From Ifrita kowaldi (Eukaryota; Chordata; Aves; Passeriformes; Cinclosomatidae), in assembly GCA_013398055.1 (NCBI GenBank), contig VZRS01014568.1:62001-126000 (forward strand): a stretch of DNA of 64,000 nt, written 5' to 3'. Below, in pieces: positions 12,851 through 26,021 of the stretch. Position 1 is the stretch's first letter; the number at the start of each line of letters is the position of its first letter. A program made the translations under genes and the position numbers. The notes under the pieces were generated by a model. The model saw nothing but the letters and a program-made list of their open reading frames with translations, searched no databases and was not told where the DNA came from.

Positions 12851-14744
12851 TGCATGTGGAATTATCATTTACAGAAAATACATATTTTCAGATCCAAAAA
12901 TGGGATGAAATACTGTTACAATTGGTCTTAATATATGCAGTTCTTTGTAACGTACATTATTACTTATTTTGGTTCCACCCTTTTACTACAACAGCTTATT
13001 GAATGATAAAGTGTAAGTTCAGGAACTAATGATATATTTTAGCTGTATCCTTCTGGATGGAGAATTGTTTCAAATTGTAAAACAAGATTAAAAACTGGAA
13101 ATTATGCTACAGCTGTGAGATTCCATAATGACTTTAAAGTGCCTTTTAAAATGTATTGAAATTATGATTTGTTTTTTTAAAACAAATGTGAGATCTCGGC
13201 TGTTCCATCCCCAAATTTCATAACCCTTTCTTTGGTTTCTACCATTAAGTGCTGTGTGGCAGGAAGATAAATAGTTGAAAGAAAGAGCAAATCTCAGACA
13301 CCACTCATTCTTCATATGTACCCAAAGTGTTCTTTTTCTTCAACAATGGAAAGCTAACAGCCTATTTATCTTTGAAGACAATCCTATTATTTATACAGTA
13401 TTTATCAAGTCTTCACCATATTTTGAAATACAGGGATGTTTAACTCTTCACAGTGCTTGAAATACACAAGGGAAAATGATTACAAAGGCAACTCCAATGC
13501 ATAACAACTAATTCTTCCTAGAATAAAAAAGTTCAATAAGCATCCGTCATATGATATTGTCTAGTTTTGGTTCAGTTTGATTGATTTAGATAACAAGAGG
13601 AGGAGCAACTGGATAACTTCTCAGATTCTTCCTCCAGAAGAGAAAGCAATTGAATCTGGAACTTTTGCGCCAAGGTTTGTGTCTATTAATCATCTTTTCC
13701 TATTTCCCACTGCCTAACCATGCAATGACTGCCCATTAAGTGGAGGCCTAACAGCTTCTGAAACAAGAAGAAAACATGATTAGTGCATAACCATGGTTTT
13801 ACCTCTCCTCCCCTCTGAGCCCTACTCTAATAATCAGTGTATAGGTAATGAATCAATCACAACAGGTAATGAATGAGTCAGGTCTTAAACTGTGGTGGGA
13901 GAAAAACCACGAATGGAAGTGATACACTGGTAGAAGAGGGTAACAAAAGAGGAAAAGAAGCTTCCATTACAGTGCATGAAAGCGAACTGGCAGCAGGCGG
14001 ACCAGTCTAGTCAATTTATGTCAGATGCTCTGTTCAAGCAGAGACGTAATCTACGTCAAAGGTTGCAATTACCCATGCTAACCATGTTGCTTCTTCTCAT
14101 AAACTTGCAGTAATATCAGCTGACTTGGAGCTGTAAAGGCACATCCTGGTTCATCTTATTTTTTTGGAAACAAGATTAAAAAAACGGGAAAAACATAAGA
14201 GTGATAATGATATTCAGTCTAGAGTTTTGCAGACAAGTCTCTCATCCCACAGTAAAAGAATTTAGGGAAGTGTAAGACAGAAATAAGGGCCCAAATCACC
14301 TTAGCTATAATAACCTGTATATGTTAATCAGAAGAATAAAACAAGGGCAACCACAGCTGCTACAGCTGCCATCTAAACCTCATTACTGTGCTGTAATATC
14401 ACCTGGAGCAACTTGTTTATTTCAGCTCTACAGCCAGGGCTAACACTGGGGAACTAATCAAGGACTTCTAAACCTAACTGCCTATCTCTGTGGCTACAGT
14501 AATATCTATAAATATGATGGTACTCAACCACTACCCCTGTGAATTGGACAATATCATCTATTATACCCTGACCAATAATAGTTCACACATGATTATGGGG
14601 AGTTATTGCCAGTGCATTGCTCTCTGGTCTAGTTTACCCAGAATTACAATAACAAAGTAAGCAGAATTTAGGAGATCTGGATTCTCACTGTTTTGCATTC
14701 CTACTGCATTTTTTATTCAAGGAATTCAAAGTGTACACTGCTTA
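12851..14744. other. Unique A+T-rich DNA
   Basis: The only structure seen is a diverged repeat of AGGTAATGAAT with a 21-bp period at 13843-13880. Confidence 0.65.
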
Positions 14745-14920
14745 ACTAATTCAACCTTACAATGCCCCTGAGGTGCAGGCAAACAAGTTTAGGTAAATTT
14801 TACAGGTGTAGAAACAAAATCTAATATTTTTACCAAAGAAGTTAGTTACAGTCTTTTGCAAGTAAAATCTGACTCAGAGGAGGATAGGAGATGGAACCTA
14901 CAAATGCATTTCAGCACTCA
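14745..14920 (-). mobile_element. MIR SINE relic, antisense
   Basis: On the plus strand CCCCTGAGGTGCAGG, AAATTTTACAGGTGTAGAAA, GAAGTTAGTTACAG and GGAGATGGAACCTAC occur in the order expected for an inverted MIR (CCTATGAGGTAGG, CATTTTACAGATGAGGAAAC, AGGTTAAGTAACTTG, GCTGGGATTTGAACCC). Agreement along about 175 bp in correct order supports a nearly full-length but very old copy. Confidence 0.65.
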
Positions 14921-17900
14921 TTGACTTTGGGAGAGTCTGGACAATTTACACCAGCTGTGTATACAACCTTCCAAATCCTTGCCGCTTATTGTCAAAAGCC
15001 CTGCCACAACCTCTTCCTAACAAGCAAAAAAGTGGAAAGTCTAGCAAGCTATTTTCTATGCCTGCGTTAGAGGAAAGTGTTGGCAGATTCAGCTGGTTCC
15101 TGTAGATTCGTTCTTTGGAGCAAAACGGTCAGAGAAGTTGTTAACTTCTCACTTTTTTCCCTTGCCAAAAGCAAATGCATCATGGCACACCTGAGTTTCC
15201 TGAGAATGACTAAATTTGTCTTTTTTATCGTGCAGCTGAGATATGGTGTGACGTATTTTACTGCAGAAGCAAGTGAGGTACCAGCATTTTTTCCTTTATT
15301 CTCCTCCAAATAGCTGATCTGTGGTACAAACATCCATGTCACAGGAATGAAAGAAACACGTGTTATTGCTTTACCCTTTGAATGTATTGTACCTGCACAG
15401 GTTAAAGGAGACAAACGAAAAAGACAAACAGGGAGCTGTTTCATGGAATGAAAGATCCCAATAAATATATTAGGCAAAAATATCTTTTGAATGGATCCCA
15501 TCTGGTTCTCTAAGACAATATTATAGCCTGCAGTGAGTAAGGGCTCTGTCAGTTGGAAAGACAATATTAAGTAGAGCAAAAAAGTAAGGCCTTTTCCTTC
15601 AGTAATAAAAAGAAAAAACAAGTTTCACCTTTTCTGAGCACTTTGGGTACTTCAGCATGTGTTCTTTTTGGGGATTCTTTGCAACATGTCATTGTGCAGA
15701 ACAGCAAATTGAAGGGCTGACATTTTCATCACAAACACATCATTTTACTGGAGGAAAATAGGGAACCTGGATGTAGCACTGTGCAGTAGTTTTCTCATGT
15801 ATTAGTGTCTAATCTCACAAACCCTTAGTGGCTCACAAAACTTTAAAGATGACAGTTCAGGAAAATGATTCCTGCCTGGTGCAGTATACTGAGAGAAAAC
15901 CTGTAAGAACATTTGGGTTTACAAGCCAGGGATATCTACCAAGGCTGTCTTTGAAAGTGAACAGGTATCTTGCTATGTTTTAATTTTATTATCCTCTTTT
16001 TGGTAATCCCTGTCCTATTTCAACCTGAGCATGTAGACCAGGAGAAGTGGCAGAAAGCTGAAAAACAGTATAGTACTGTCAAGCTGTCATCAGATGACCT
16101 TCAATGTACCTTCCTGCTTTTCAATACACGGTGCTATACTGCAAAAAAATCCCTGCTCTTGCCTTCTCTTTGTCCTGTGGGTTCCATCCTCTCTTTTAAA
16201 TGAGGAGCCTGGGCAGACTGATTTATCCATCTCCACATTAAGTTCCATTTTTCCCAGACCTGGATACAATTTGGACTTTAACACAGCATAAGCAGCTAGT
16301 GGCTCGTGCAGGGTTAAATCCTCTCCAAACCCATAGGTAACATGTGACCAGACAAACACCTCATGTTTGTTGAAGTGAAACATTATTCCGCAGCTTCTCA
16401 AAGTCATGGGTGATTTTCTACACTGTCAATCTAAGCTGGGTTTAATATGATAAAGAGCTCTGAAACTGCACTCCTATAACAGGTTGAACATACTATCAAA
16501 ATCATTTTGATCCAGTTCTCCTATCTCATAAACAGCTGGCATTTGGCATGGCTGAGTGGATGGAGACATTTCTGAAATGACTTTAATGACCTCATAGTAC
16601 ATCTGCAATAGATGAAACTTAGCAGTTAATCATGATTGAAGCTGGCACCTGAAACAAAATTCTCACCTCAGCTTTGTGTTACGGTTGCAGCAATATCTTC
16701 TAGAGATACAATTTGGAAGCATTTCTGCTCTAATCTCAAAGGAATGCTAGCACCATAAAATAATTGCTTTGGAATAAATGGATTTACAAATAGTCTGTGC
16801 TGTGTGAGGGTAATTCGGGTTCACTGTTCTTATTAGTGTTCTTCTGAGAAGCTCAACTTCAAGCTCTACAGGCTCCCTTTCTCCTAGTATTTTTCTTGTA
16901 TTTTAATTGTATCAGAGAGACGAAATTGCACTAATTGAAGGTAACTCTCAGCAGCTGAGCCATTTCATTAGGATGGCATCACTACAAAGGGCCAGGGACA
17001 GAGAGAGTTGGTGGTGCCTTGTGCCACTTATTTTGTCTTTTAACCTTAAAGACAGCGATTTTTCTGGGTAATTTTTGTTTTCTGAGTGCATTTATTTTTG
17101 TGAACAGACTTAAGAATATTCCTTCAAACTATACTACTTTTAATAGTATCTATGCCAAATTAAAAGCATAGACATGACAATGTAAATATCCATATTTTCA
17201 GAAATTAGATGTCATAGTTGCTTTACCTGATATTAAACCTGTCATATTAGCAGGTCTTTCGTAACATTTTCCATGTGCAGTTGTCCATCTTCAACTTAGG
17301 AAGCAATAGTCTATCCTTATTGTTATGATAACCTCTATTAATATACACTCTACACTGCCCAAACTGATGAACACTTTGTAAATGTTCACAGCACATTCTG
17401 AACATTACAGACATAAAATCACTTTGTCTTTGTTGGAGAAGTCTCTGTCAGTCACCATAATCATTTACCACTTTCCAAAAATTTGTTCAGAAATATCCTT
17501 TGCAATTTTAAGGCTTGTGATTACCATTATCTCATTTTCGATAACTCGACTTGTGAATCTGTTTTGGCTCTTTACAGGCATTTTGAAATATCAGGATCAT
17601 ACTCTGCCAGTAAAAAAAACTTGTCACATAAACATATTTTCAACTTATTCACTATACTGGACTCATGTTGCATGATTTGGGGAAAAGAATGTATGTTGTT
17701 TTCATTGCAATTTTAACTTCTTTTCCTATTTTTTTTTCTGAAAATGCAATATACCCTCAAAGTAGTTTGTGACATTTTGAAAAATATCAACTATTCCATG
17801 ATGGCATTAAAAAACGTTCCTTCAAACAGGGCAAAAAAATAACCACAAAAAGTTGAGGGATAGAAAAACCTTCACAGTAAAACAAGAGTTTAAAACTTTA

Positions 17901-19548
17901 ATCCAGTTATTTGAGAAAAGGAAAAACAGTGACCTGACAAACTGTGCTTTCATTGCCAGAAAATACTGGATACCTAAAAGGCTTTTATGTTAATGGAGGA
18001 AAACATAAGACTAACTCATAGCTGGAAGCAGAAACAAGAGAAATTCACATGGGAAGGAGGTGCATTTTTTAATGGTAAGAGCAAATAACTTCCATAAGGA
18101 CCAAGACACTTCCCTCCCAATATCTCCATATCAGACCTGTGTGCCTTGCTGGTTTGTTTGTTTTACCTTTGGTATCTACTAATTTTGCTTCAATCCTGTA
18201 TTATTGAGCTCAGCACAGATGCCCCCAAATCAAAGCTAACAGCCTGTGATTGATCCACCCAAATGACCACATTTTCTCTTTTTTTATTTACATTCTGTGA
18301 ACAGATGACAATTTGACTAGAATGTTTTTCTTTTAGGGAATTTAGGCTACACAAAAGCATCATAAATACAGTGAAGTGCCTAAACCTGGAAAAAGCTGCA
18401 CAAACAAAGTCTGGCAGTAGCGGAGTCAGACCAATGGAGCGAGATAAGCAGGAAGGATGGCTTTGCCATCCAGAACTACAAACTGGGAAAGCTTTAACTG
18501 GCATTGCTGAGACCAAAGAATTAGTAAGTGTCTGGCAGCCTTTGGCTCTCATGGCAGATGATGGCAGAACCTGATGGATGCTCTACCCAAGAGCATTTGC
18601 TCTTAGAGCTGTACTTTCTTCCTTCATAATTAGACCACATTTCTGTGGGTTTTTTCTTTCAGTCATGCAGACATGTTCATTTATGAAAAGGAGGTAAAAC
18701 AAAGGCAATAAAAGAGCTTGCATACCCTGTTCTGGGCATTCTGAAACAGAGCTCTGGGCACTCTGAATCTTTGCAGAATCATCAGTAATGTGGCAGAAGG
18801 ACAAAGAGGAACCACTGGTATCTGAACTGTTGCTTATGCTGGTGACAATTGCTTTTATATTTTGGTGATATAATGGTTTGCATTTGCCTCTCAGTCAGAC
18901 ACCCACAAAAACAATTACAATTAAGCTTAGAAGACAGATTTTTTTTCCCCATTAGATGGGAATAGGTCTGGAGTCAGATATTGCTCAAGCCATGCTTTCC
19001 GGGAAGTCTTGCTTTCTCCATTTCCCTTGTGGATAACATGTAATACTTGGCATTCAGGTGCAGGGAGAGGCAAGAAAGGGAGTAAAATTCTGGGTATCAG
19101 GCTCAGAAAAGCAGCAGGAAGTGGGGTAAAAGCTAGATCTCCCTACAAAGGACAAAACACTTCAGAGAAAAAGTAGAGAGGAAAATTACTTTGTGAAAGA
19201 GGAAAACACACTTTGCGGCTGCAGAAATAGTGAAAAATGGGCAACAACCTGTACAAGTTTCCTTTGAAAAAGCCACTTCCTAGTCAAAGCAGAAAAAAAT
19301 TATAAAATGTCTTCCAAAGGAGACCTTCAATAATCTCATCTGCCAAAAGCTATCAATAGTTCATCTGGAAGGAAACAAAACGAAGAGATATTTTCCTCTC
19401 TAGTGTTAGCTGATGGGAGAAGTTACCAGCCTGCTTTTATCAGTCACTCAATTTGCATAAGTGACAGCAGAGATCTGTGTGGTGGATGTAAAGTTTCTTC
19501 ACTGATGGCAGCTTGCTGTCTTTATTCAGCTTGCTTTAAAAATACATG
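14921..19548. other. Unique A+T-rich DNA
   Basis: Includes a 184-codon minus-strand frame (15067-15621) that opens at TTG and is rich in Leu/Phe/Ser with no domain; treated as chance. Nothing else is recognised. Confidence 0.65.
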
Positions 19549-19635
19549 TGCATATATATACATACACTTACATGTGTGTGTGTGTGTGTGTGTATATGCA
19601 TTTATATATATGTGTGTGTGTGTGTGTATGTGTGA
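19549..19635 (+). repeat. Compound TG/TA microsatellite
   Basis: A (TA)n start (about 19553-19562) is followed by (TG)n at 19573-19592, an interruption with ATGCATTTATATATA, and a second TG run at 19610-19633 broken by one A. Alternating purine-pyrimidine over some 85 bp makes it a Z-DNA-prone and likely polymorphic tract. A frame through it reads as a run of Cys/Val codons; this is an artefact of the repeat. Confidence 0.95.
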
Positions 19636-19805
19636 TGAGTAACAAGATCCAGTTAAAGAACATTACCAGCTTTCAAACCAGGCACTCATAAATAGCCTGC
19701 TTCAGTACGAAGTTTGCTTGTTCAGAAATATTCACACAAATCTGAAAGATGTGATTTCAAGTGTCTGTCAGACTTTTCCTGTGTGAGCTTGGGTGAAATG
19801 CCAAG

Positions 19806-19910
19806 AGAGGAGTTCAGGTGCCTAACCAGTCCTCTAGTGCCATTTGAGATGCAGGTAAGAATAGCTTTGGGTGCCTAAAATGAAGTTAGACACCTGCTTC
19901 TGTATCTCTC
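19806..19910. repeat. Old dispersed repeat with paired GGTGCCTAA motifs
   Basis: CAGGTGCCTAACC, TTGGGTGCCTAAAATG and the inverted TTAGACACCTG occur within 85 bp. Paired and inverted AGGYRCCTAA motifs are recalled from old sauropsid interspersed repeats, but the family cannot be named from the sequence alone. Similar single motifs occur at 33341, 38264, 59731 and 63538. Confidence 0.4.
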
Positions 19911-22900
19911 TTCATTTAACTCTTTGCTTCAGCAACACATTGCTCTGACCTAAACCAACAATTTTCTCACCAGCAATTCCCAATAATCACCATAGTATGT
20001 GACACCATTCAGCCACGATAGTGCTGTAGGGCCCTTTAGGCGCATTGACCTCTTTATGCATATGAATTCCTTTACTTTAAATCCTTTACTCTTTTTTCAA
20101 ATTTTTTTTTTCTTCAAGATGACCTGTCAAATAAATTGCTGACATATATACAGGAAAAGCAGATTTTGATTTGCTGAGCATGAATTGTTCGTGAGCAAAT
20201 GCCATAGTAGAGATCAGAGGTTTGCTTCCTAGTTTCCTGTTGCCTAATCACATGGGGTCAGGTTTGTTTAAAAGAAAGAAATAGGTGGGGAAGGAGAGGA
20301 GGAAAAACTTCTTAATTTCAAACAGAAAACTGATCTCTAGAGTCAGATTTTTTTTTCATATTCACAGTATCAGGATACTCACAAAAGTATAGTGGGATGG
20401 AGTTATACATTTAAATCCTTTTTAAAGCAAGATTCAGTTTTCATTTATTTATCAAGCCATAGATAAAGTGTTATTCTTTTTCCAGTGTTATGTCTACAAT
20501 GCCCCCACCTAATTGTAGCATTCTCACAGCAGCCCTTCCTCATGAATCACCTTGGAAGAAGATAACATAATATCTGCTCTTCAGTTCCTAAAACACAGCT
20601 GCAGCCTTCCAGAGAAACCACACCAGCACTGCCAATAGACTGAGAACAGTCCAGCTAAAAATGCGATTTTTTTTTTTTTAAATAATAAATGAATAGGGTC
20701 TGATCATTCATTTTTCTCATTGTAACAGCTTGTGGGAGCATCCAGGAAAAAAATAAAGCAAGCAAAGGATGCTAAGTGGATAATTCAAGTTCACACTGAA
20801 AGAAATGTATCAAGTTGCAAATGGTAAGTGAGAGAAATCTTGCGGAAGACATCCATGCTGATAGCTTCACTGAGGGCAGCAGAGTCATAGGGAGAGCAGG
20901 AGCACTTAGCCTTCACTGAATGTCTGGGCACTTCTCAAACCCAGACAGCTCATCCCGGCTGTAGATGTGATTCCCTACACCTCTGCTACATCTAAAGCCA
21001 GCTGAAGGTCCCTCCAATTACTCTTGTACATCATGACGTTTTGGTGAAAACAATGAATTTACCAGTCATGGAGGCCATAATGTGAGGAGGAAGATTCACT
21101 TACAAGGAGCTTTGAAAGTTAAATGGTCAGAAACACATAAATCAGGAGGAAGCCCAGTCAAACCCTTGTTCTCTGTCCAGAAGTAAATTGCAGAATGCCT
21201 GCTGGCACTGGAGTGTCCTAGAAAACACAGGTTTGGTGATTATACAGTGGCACATGTCAGCTATTCAGAAGGGCTGTATGTGAGCAAGGGTGACCCAAGG
21301 AGCATTTTGTCCTTTCTAACCTGTCAAAAGAAGCTCCCTGGTCAAGGAAAACCTCTAAAGAAGAAAAGGGGATGGAACCATGACAGGTGGCAAGCAAGTG
21401 CACACACAGACAATGTGTTTGATTTATGCCAACTTAAAAGAGCAGTGTTTAGACTCCAAGTTAAAATTATATACTATTATGACAAATATTTTTATTGCAA
21501 AACAGCACTGTCTTCATCATTTTCAAAGCTATTCAGATTGTGTCTCCCTATTCAGATTGTGTCTCCCTTTTTTTTCCCAGAAGGCTATAATTTGCTGGTA
21601 CTTTCATCCTGCTGAAATTCAGTCCTGCTGTATTCAGTGTGTGTTTTCCTGCCTCTTTTAACACTGGCTTTAGCACAGATGTTTGCTGGAACAATTAACT
21701 TGAATCTAGTTTTGTTTACTTATTGTGATTACACTGGCAATTCTCACTGGTTGCAAGACATTTTCTTCAAGTATGATGAGACTTTTGTCCCAGGAGGAGA
21801 CTTCTGGGAGAACATTTCCATAGTCTGGAAAGAGGTCATCTGTTTTTAAAAAAGGAAATTATCATTTCTCTCTCTTTACAGGGAAAGAAGGCATTGGGTT
21901 TATGCTTAAAAATGCCCTGGAACTCAAAGCAAGCAGTCTCTGCGAGTATGCCCCTAATCAAGATGTATTAATACCTTTGGCCCTGGTTCAGCAGAGGACT
22001 GAAGCAAGTTACACATGCAGAGAAAGCCCATGTCTCCTCCAAGCTGGTGTTGAGTATATCCCAATGTTTGCTTTTCACACAGCTGAATGGGAGCAGATTC
22101 TCTCCAAAAATATAACTTTGCTTGTGGTGCTGCATTTCTGAAAAACCTGAGAATTGTGTAAGGGCTGCAAGGAAAGGAGTCCATGGATGCCATAAATTTG
22201 ATTAATGGATGAAATAACAAACAGAAGGATGATTTGCAGTGGGTATTGAATGGTGCTTTTTTTGCCAACTTTGTAAGATAACTCTCGGGTCATCTCTGAA
22301 GTTCCTGGATTCCATTATAACTCTCTTCATTGAAATACATTTGTTATTCTCAGGCCTAGCCTAATGAATTATCCAAATCTTTCTGAATGTGTTTTCTCTG
22401 CTCCTTATTATTCATATTTTTTCCCATTTATTATTGTCTGCAGTGAAAATCTAACTTTCAAATCCCTGCTCCAAATCACTGATCTAAGCCCATCATCTTT
22501 GTAGCAAACCAAGCATATATCAGAATTAATGGTCAAAATCATTTGCTATATGCTATACTTCATTTTTCTGTTTGTTAACTTTTGAATTTACACATACAGC
22601 AGTGGTTTGATTTTCCAGCCTGAAAAACTGGAGATGTGCAGCGAACCTGAAGCTGACAGACAGTGAGATGCTGCCATACCCCCTCAGGAATGGCCTGATA
22701 TCAGGCCTACCTATGGAGGGTAAAAGTCTGGATCAGATTTTGATAGCAAGGGTGTATTTTCATGCAAGTCACAGTTTAGAGGTCAGGTAACCAGTTCTGA
22801 AATATGCCTGTCAATTTGAATTGTCTTCCACAGTTTTATCAGTCTTGGAAATATGTGAATGATTGATAATAAGAAAATGTTTGAAAATCCTCAGCCTTTT

Positions 22901-22984
22901 CTCTTCCAATTTGGAAGTGAATTTAAATTGTGATCTGATTGTAAAGTACTGGAATGGAAATACAGAGATGAAAATTCAGTATCT
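19911..22984. other. Unique A+T-rich DNA
   Basis: T/A homopolymers at 20101-20110, 20349-20357 and 20668-20680, plus the 19-bp duplication listed separately. No gene is seen. Confidence 0.65.
21531..21568 (+). repeat. Exact 19-bp tandem duplication
   Basis: The 19-mer ATTCAGATTGTGTCTCCCT occurs twice head to tail without a mismatch, then runs into a T8 tract. An exact copy in diverged DNA indicates a recent slippage-type duplication. Confidence 0.95.
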
Positions 22985-23100
22985 TGCTCAGTTACACTTT
23001 TGGTGTGCAACTTTGAATAAGTCACTTAACCTATGCTTTGCCTCATTTCTCAGCAAGGACAATAAACCTGGTCTATCAGTAAAACAGGGGAAAAGCTTAA
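22985..23100 (+). mobile_element. MIR SINE relic
   Basis: Seen: GTGTGCAACTTTGAATAAG, directly followed by TCACTTAACCTATGCTTTGC, CTCATTTCTC and, after a short insertion, TATCAGTAAAACAGGGG. Known: the MIR core reads TGTGTGACCTTGGGCAAGTC, ACTTAACCTCTCTGAGCCTC, AGTTTCCTCATCTGTAAAAT, GGGG. The match spans the core domain in the sense orientation, with one insertion of roughly 20 bp before the TGTAAAATGGGG part. Confidence 0.75.
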
Positions 23101-24079
23101 AAGTTAAAATGAAGTAACAACAGAGTTAGATAGACACTCTACATCTGCTTGATGTCTAAGCCACTGTGATAACAAAGTCACCAGGTGGACAGACAGGTTT
23201 GCAGGAGCACTCTCAGAGGGACAAAAGGCCAGCCAGGTAAGCCACCTTAGGAAGGAAATGGGGGAACCCGAGGCAATTCTTGCCATGGACATACCTGCAG
23301 TAGATATTTGCTGGCCCAGCCATCTGCCTGCATCTTCTCTTGCAACACTCAGACAAGGCTGGAAGAGAGGAGATCCAGAAATATTCCCTGAAAGGGCCCT
23401 AGGATTCAACAAAGACACCAAAGAACAACAACCTGAACTCACAACCAAGGCAAAGCTGAATGTGCAGAGCTGGTTTTCAAGAGTACCCTAAGCTTGAAGC
23501 ATCTCCAAGGACCAGGTTTTCTACATCTGTTGAGCAGAATCAAGGAATCTGGAAAATTTGTGACATCAACTTTGCCACCAAATGGCCTCTAGCTTCCTGT
23601 CTATCAAAGCCACAATCAGATCAGACATACAAAATATTTTCTGTGACAATAAAAAAAAGCTCTGCTCCTCATACAATGCCATTCTCACACCACGTCAAAT
23701 TGCTTCTTGCTTCAAGGACTATCCTTCTGCTGTAGAGAAATTGCACAAAAAATATGTAGAATGAATTGCAATTAAGACTAAGAGAAGGATAAAACAGTCC
23801 TTGGTACCATTTCACAATCTTCATTCTGGTGAAATGCAGCTGTCACTTTTAGCCACTGCCTTTCCCACAAGTCTGTGTTAAATATTAATGCTCAGGTACA
23901 GTCTACCTGATTTTTGTCTGAAATACAGGGGCTTTCAGCAAGGAGAACTCAGAAAATGGTAGTAAATGAGCTATAAATAGAGGTCATAGAAAAATTCACA
24001 AGAAAAACATGTCAGGCATTCTCTAGAATAAAACAGAATGTTCTCCTTTTTTCATCCTTTCATTTGAAGTTAGTTCTGC
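23101..24079. other. Unique DNA between MIR and CR1 relics
   Basis: Overlapping plus-strand frames of 60-91 codons occur at 23258-23764, without domains. Nothing else is recognised. Confidence 0.6.
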
Positions 24080-24160
24080 TTTGCACTGGGGAAGTGAGGG
24101 TTGGAACTAGCTGACCTACAAAAGTCCTTTCCAAACAAGTTGTTCTACAATTTCATGATT
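24080..24160 (+). mobile_element. CR1 LINE 3'-end fragment
   Basis: Seen: GCACTGGGGAAGTGAGGG, then TTGGAACTAGCTGACCT, AAAGTCCTTTCCAAAC and the tail TTCTACAATTTCATGATTTG. Known: avian CR1 3' ends carry GGTTGGACTAGATGACCT, then GGTCCCTTCCAACC, then repeats of ATTCTATG. The match in order and spacing is clear, with perhaps a quarter of the bases changed, so this is an old 5'-truncated copy with only 3' UTR sequence and no coding part. It is the best single pointer to a sauropsid genome in the window. Confidence 0.8.
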
Positions 24161-25139
24161 TGTAACTTTGCTATTAATTTTTCAAATTAAAACAGCCAGT
24201 GTGAGTGAACACAGCTACCAAGTTATTTCACTAACTCATGCTGTAGCTGCCTAATACTATACTTTGTCAAACATAACAATATACAAGTACAGTTCATGAA
24301 AGTTATTCCATGTTCCTGCTTGCACTATGTGTGATATAGAGAATAACATCACATGAAATCTGTAATGAGATTTGTCTCCATTATTCTACAGGGTAGTCGC
24401 CAGATTTTTTGAGCTATTTCTCTCCCAGTGTATCTTTTTGATCCTGCAATTTATTTCAATCTTGTATCATTATTTTGTTTTGTGAATGCCTCATCAAAGA
24501 ACCTCTCTGTGTGTTGTCCTTTTGTCCATATAAAAAGCCTGAATGATAGTTATCTATTTGTGCTCATTTTGCTCTTTACTCTTGCTCTAAATCTTCTCTA
24601 CTATGTTTTACTGTATCCCACTTGTTTACAAGAAGTTAATAACTTATATTAAACACCAAGGATTCTCCCTCCAGCAAAATTAAGTTACTTGATATGACAT
24701 TTCCCAAAACAGAAAGAATGGCTAAGTGACAAAACATCACTGAAAAAGAAGGGGGAGTCAATATCTGCCTCTTAGTTGTGCTTCTAAAAATCTGCCCTCA
24801 GAGAGTTGAGAGCATTGCAAGGTCAGGTCTGATTGCATGTGTAGACTGTGCTGAGCATAAGGTCTACGTAATGCATATTCATAATTTTACTTCTCAAATC
24901 CTAAGCATACATGTCCTCAACTAAAATTGGCAGGCTTTCTGCCTCCAACATGCAAAGAAGATATATTTTTTTCTTTACAAGTGTTGGCGCTGTCATTTAC
25001 TAATGTAAGACTGTGTGTGACACTTTGTCAGTCATCCTCTTTTACTTGAGGTGCTGGGAGAAAAATAGCTTGATGATGAAAAAGTGGTGCCTAAACTCTC
25101 TGTGACCTGCAGGTTCATTATATTGGTGTTAAAAAGTCT

Positions 25140-26021
25140 TTAAAGTGGATGTGGTATCATTAGCTCCTCTTGAGAAATGTGGCCTTTGCACATTTGTAGT
25201 AAACCTAAAAAGATGCCAAAACCTCGCCCATGCTGGAGCCTCAAAGGACTTCTGCAATCCTGCTGTTTAATAACAGTATTGCTGTTGAACATCACTGCAG
25301 TCAGTTGGTAGAGAAGAGGAGGCAAAACATGGTCCTGGAGACAGCACAAAAGAGAAGAGGTAGTTGGAAAGCAAATGCCACAAAGACAGTGACCACAACC
25401 TTTCACCTGCATCTGCGCTTTAATTTCCCTACTAGTATCACCTTTGCATGATATTGTGGTCCTGTAAATACAGCTGGCCAAAGAGCAATTAACTCCACTT
25501 GACTCTAATTGAAATGCAAGGGCTGGGAGGGTAAAGGGAACCTGACAACCAAGATGCCACCACCATACCATCTCATTCAAACCCCTATGATCATTAACCT
25601 CCGCTCTATCTCCCAAATCATCACAGACAGCACAGCACTTCAGGCTTCCAGGTCCCCCAGAAGCACTATTAACATTGTAAACATCAGTACATTGAGCCAT
25701 CAGACTGACAGGACTTTCCCAGCAGAAAAGGAAACCTAATGTATGTTGACACATGAAGGGCACAGGAGTGGTGGCGCAGCCCTTTGAGGATTGCACATGC
25801 CATTTTCTCCCTTTCAGAACTGTTGAAACCATGGACTGCCCTTGCCCAAAATGGACAAGTCTAAGCCAGATGCTGTCAGTTCCTTTTACTATTGATAATG
25901 CTTGAGCGGGCTGAGCTTTGTTTGATCTTTTTTTCAGTCTTCTTGTGCAAATGGAAATGGCACTTTTTTTTCTAGTTGTTTTCTCCACTCCACACTGTGC
26001 AGTGATGGTCTGAATGTGCAA
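25140..26021 (-). other. Longest stop-free frame (293 codons), probably non-coding
   Basis: The frame opens at a TTG; its first ATG is codon 64, leaving 230 codons. The translation is rich in Cys (about 20 residues) and Trp/Gln/Ser, with no signal peptide, repeat or domain I can name, and the opposite strand is also unusually open. A stop-free run this long is unexpected in DNA of this composition, so a decayed retrocopy or a local shortage of stop codons is possible. No poly(A) tail, target duplication or splice signals in phase were found. Confidence 0.1.

Noticed and set aside
15067..15621. 184-codon minus-strand open frame
   Set aside because: Opens at TTG, has no ATG near the start, is rich in Leu/Ser/Phe with no domain, and lies in DNA without splice or promoter signals.
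19541..19640. 79-codon plus-strand frame across the TG repeat
   Set aside because: Its Cys/Val-rich part is a translation of the microsatellite.
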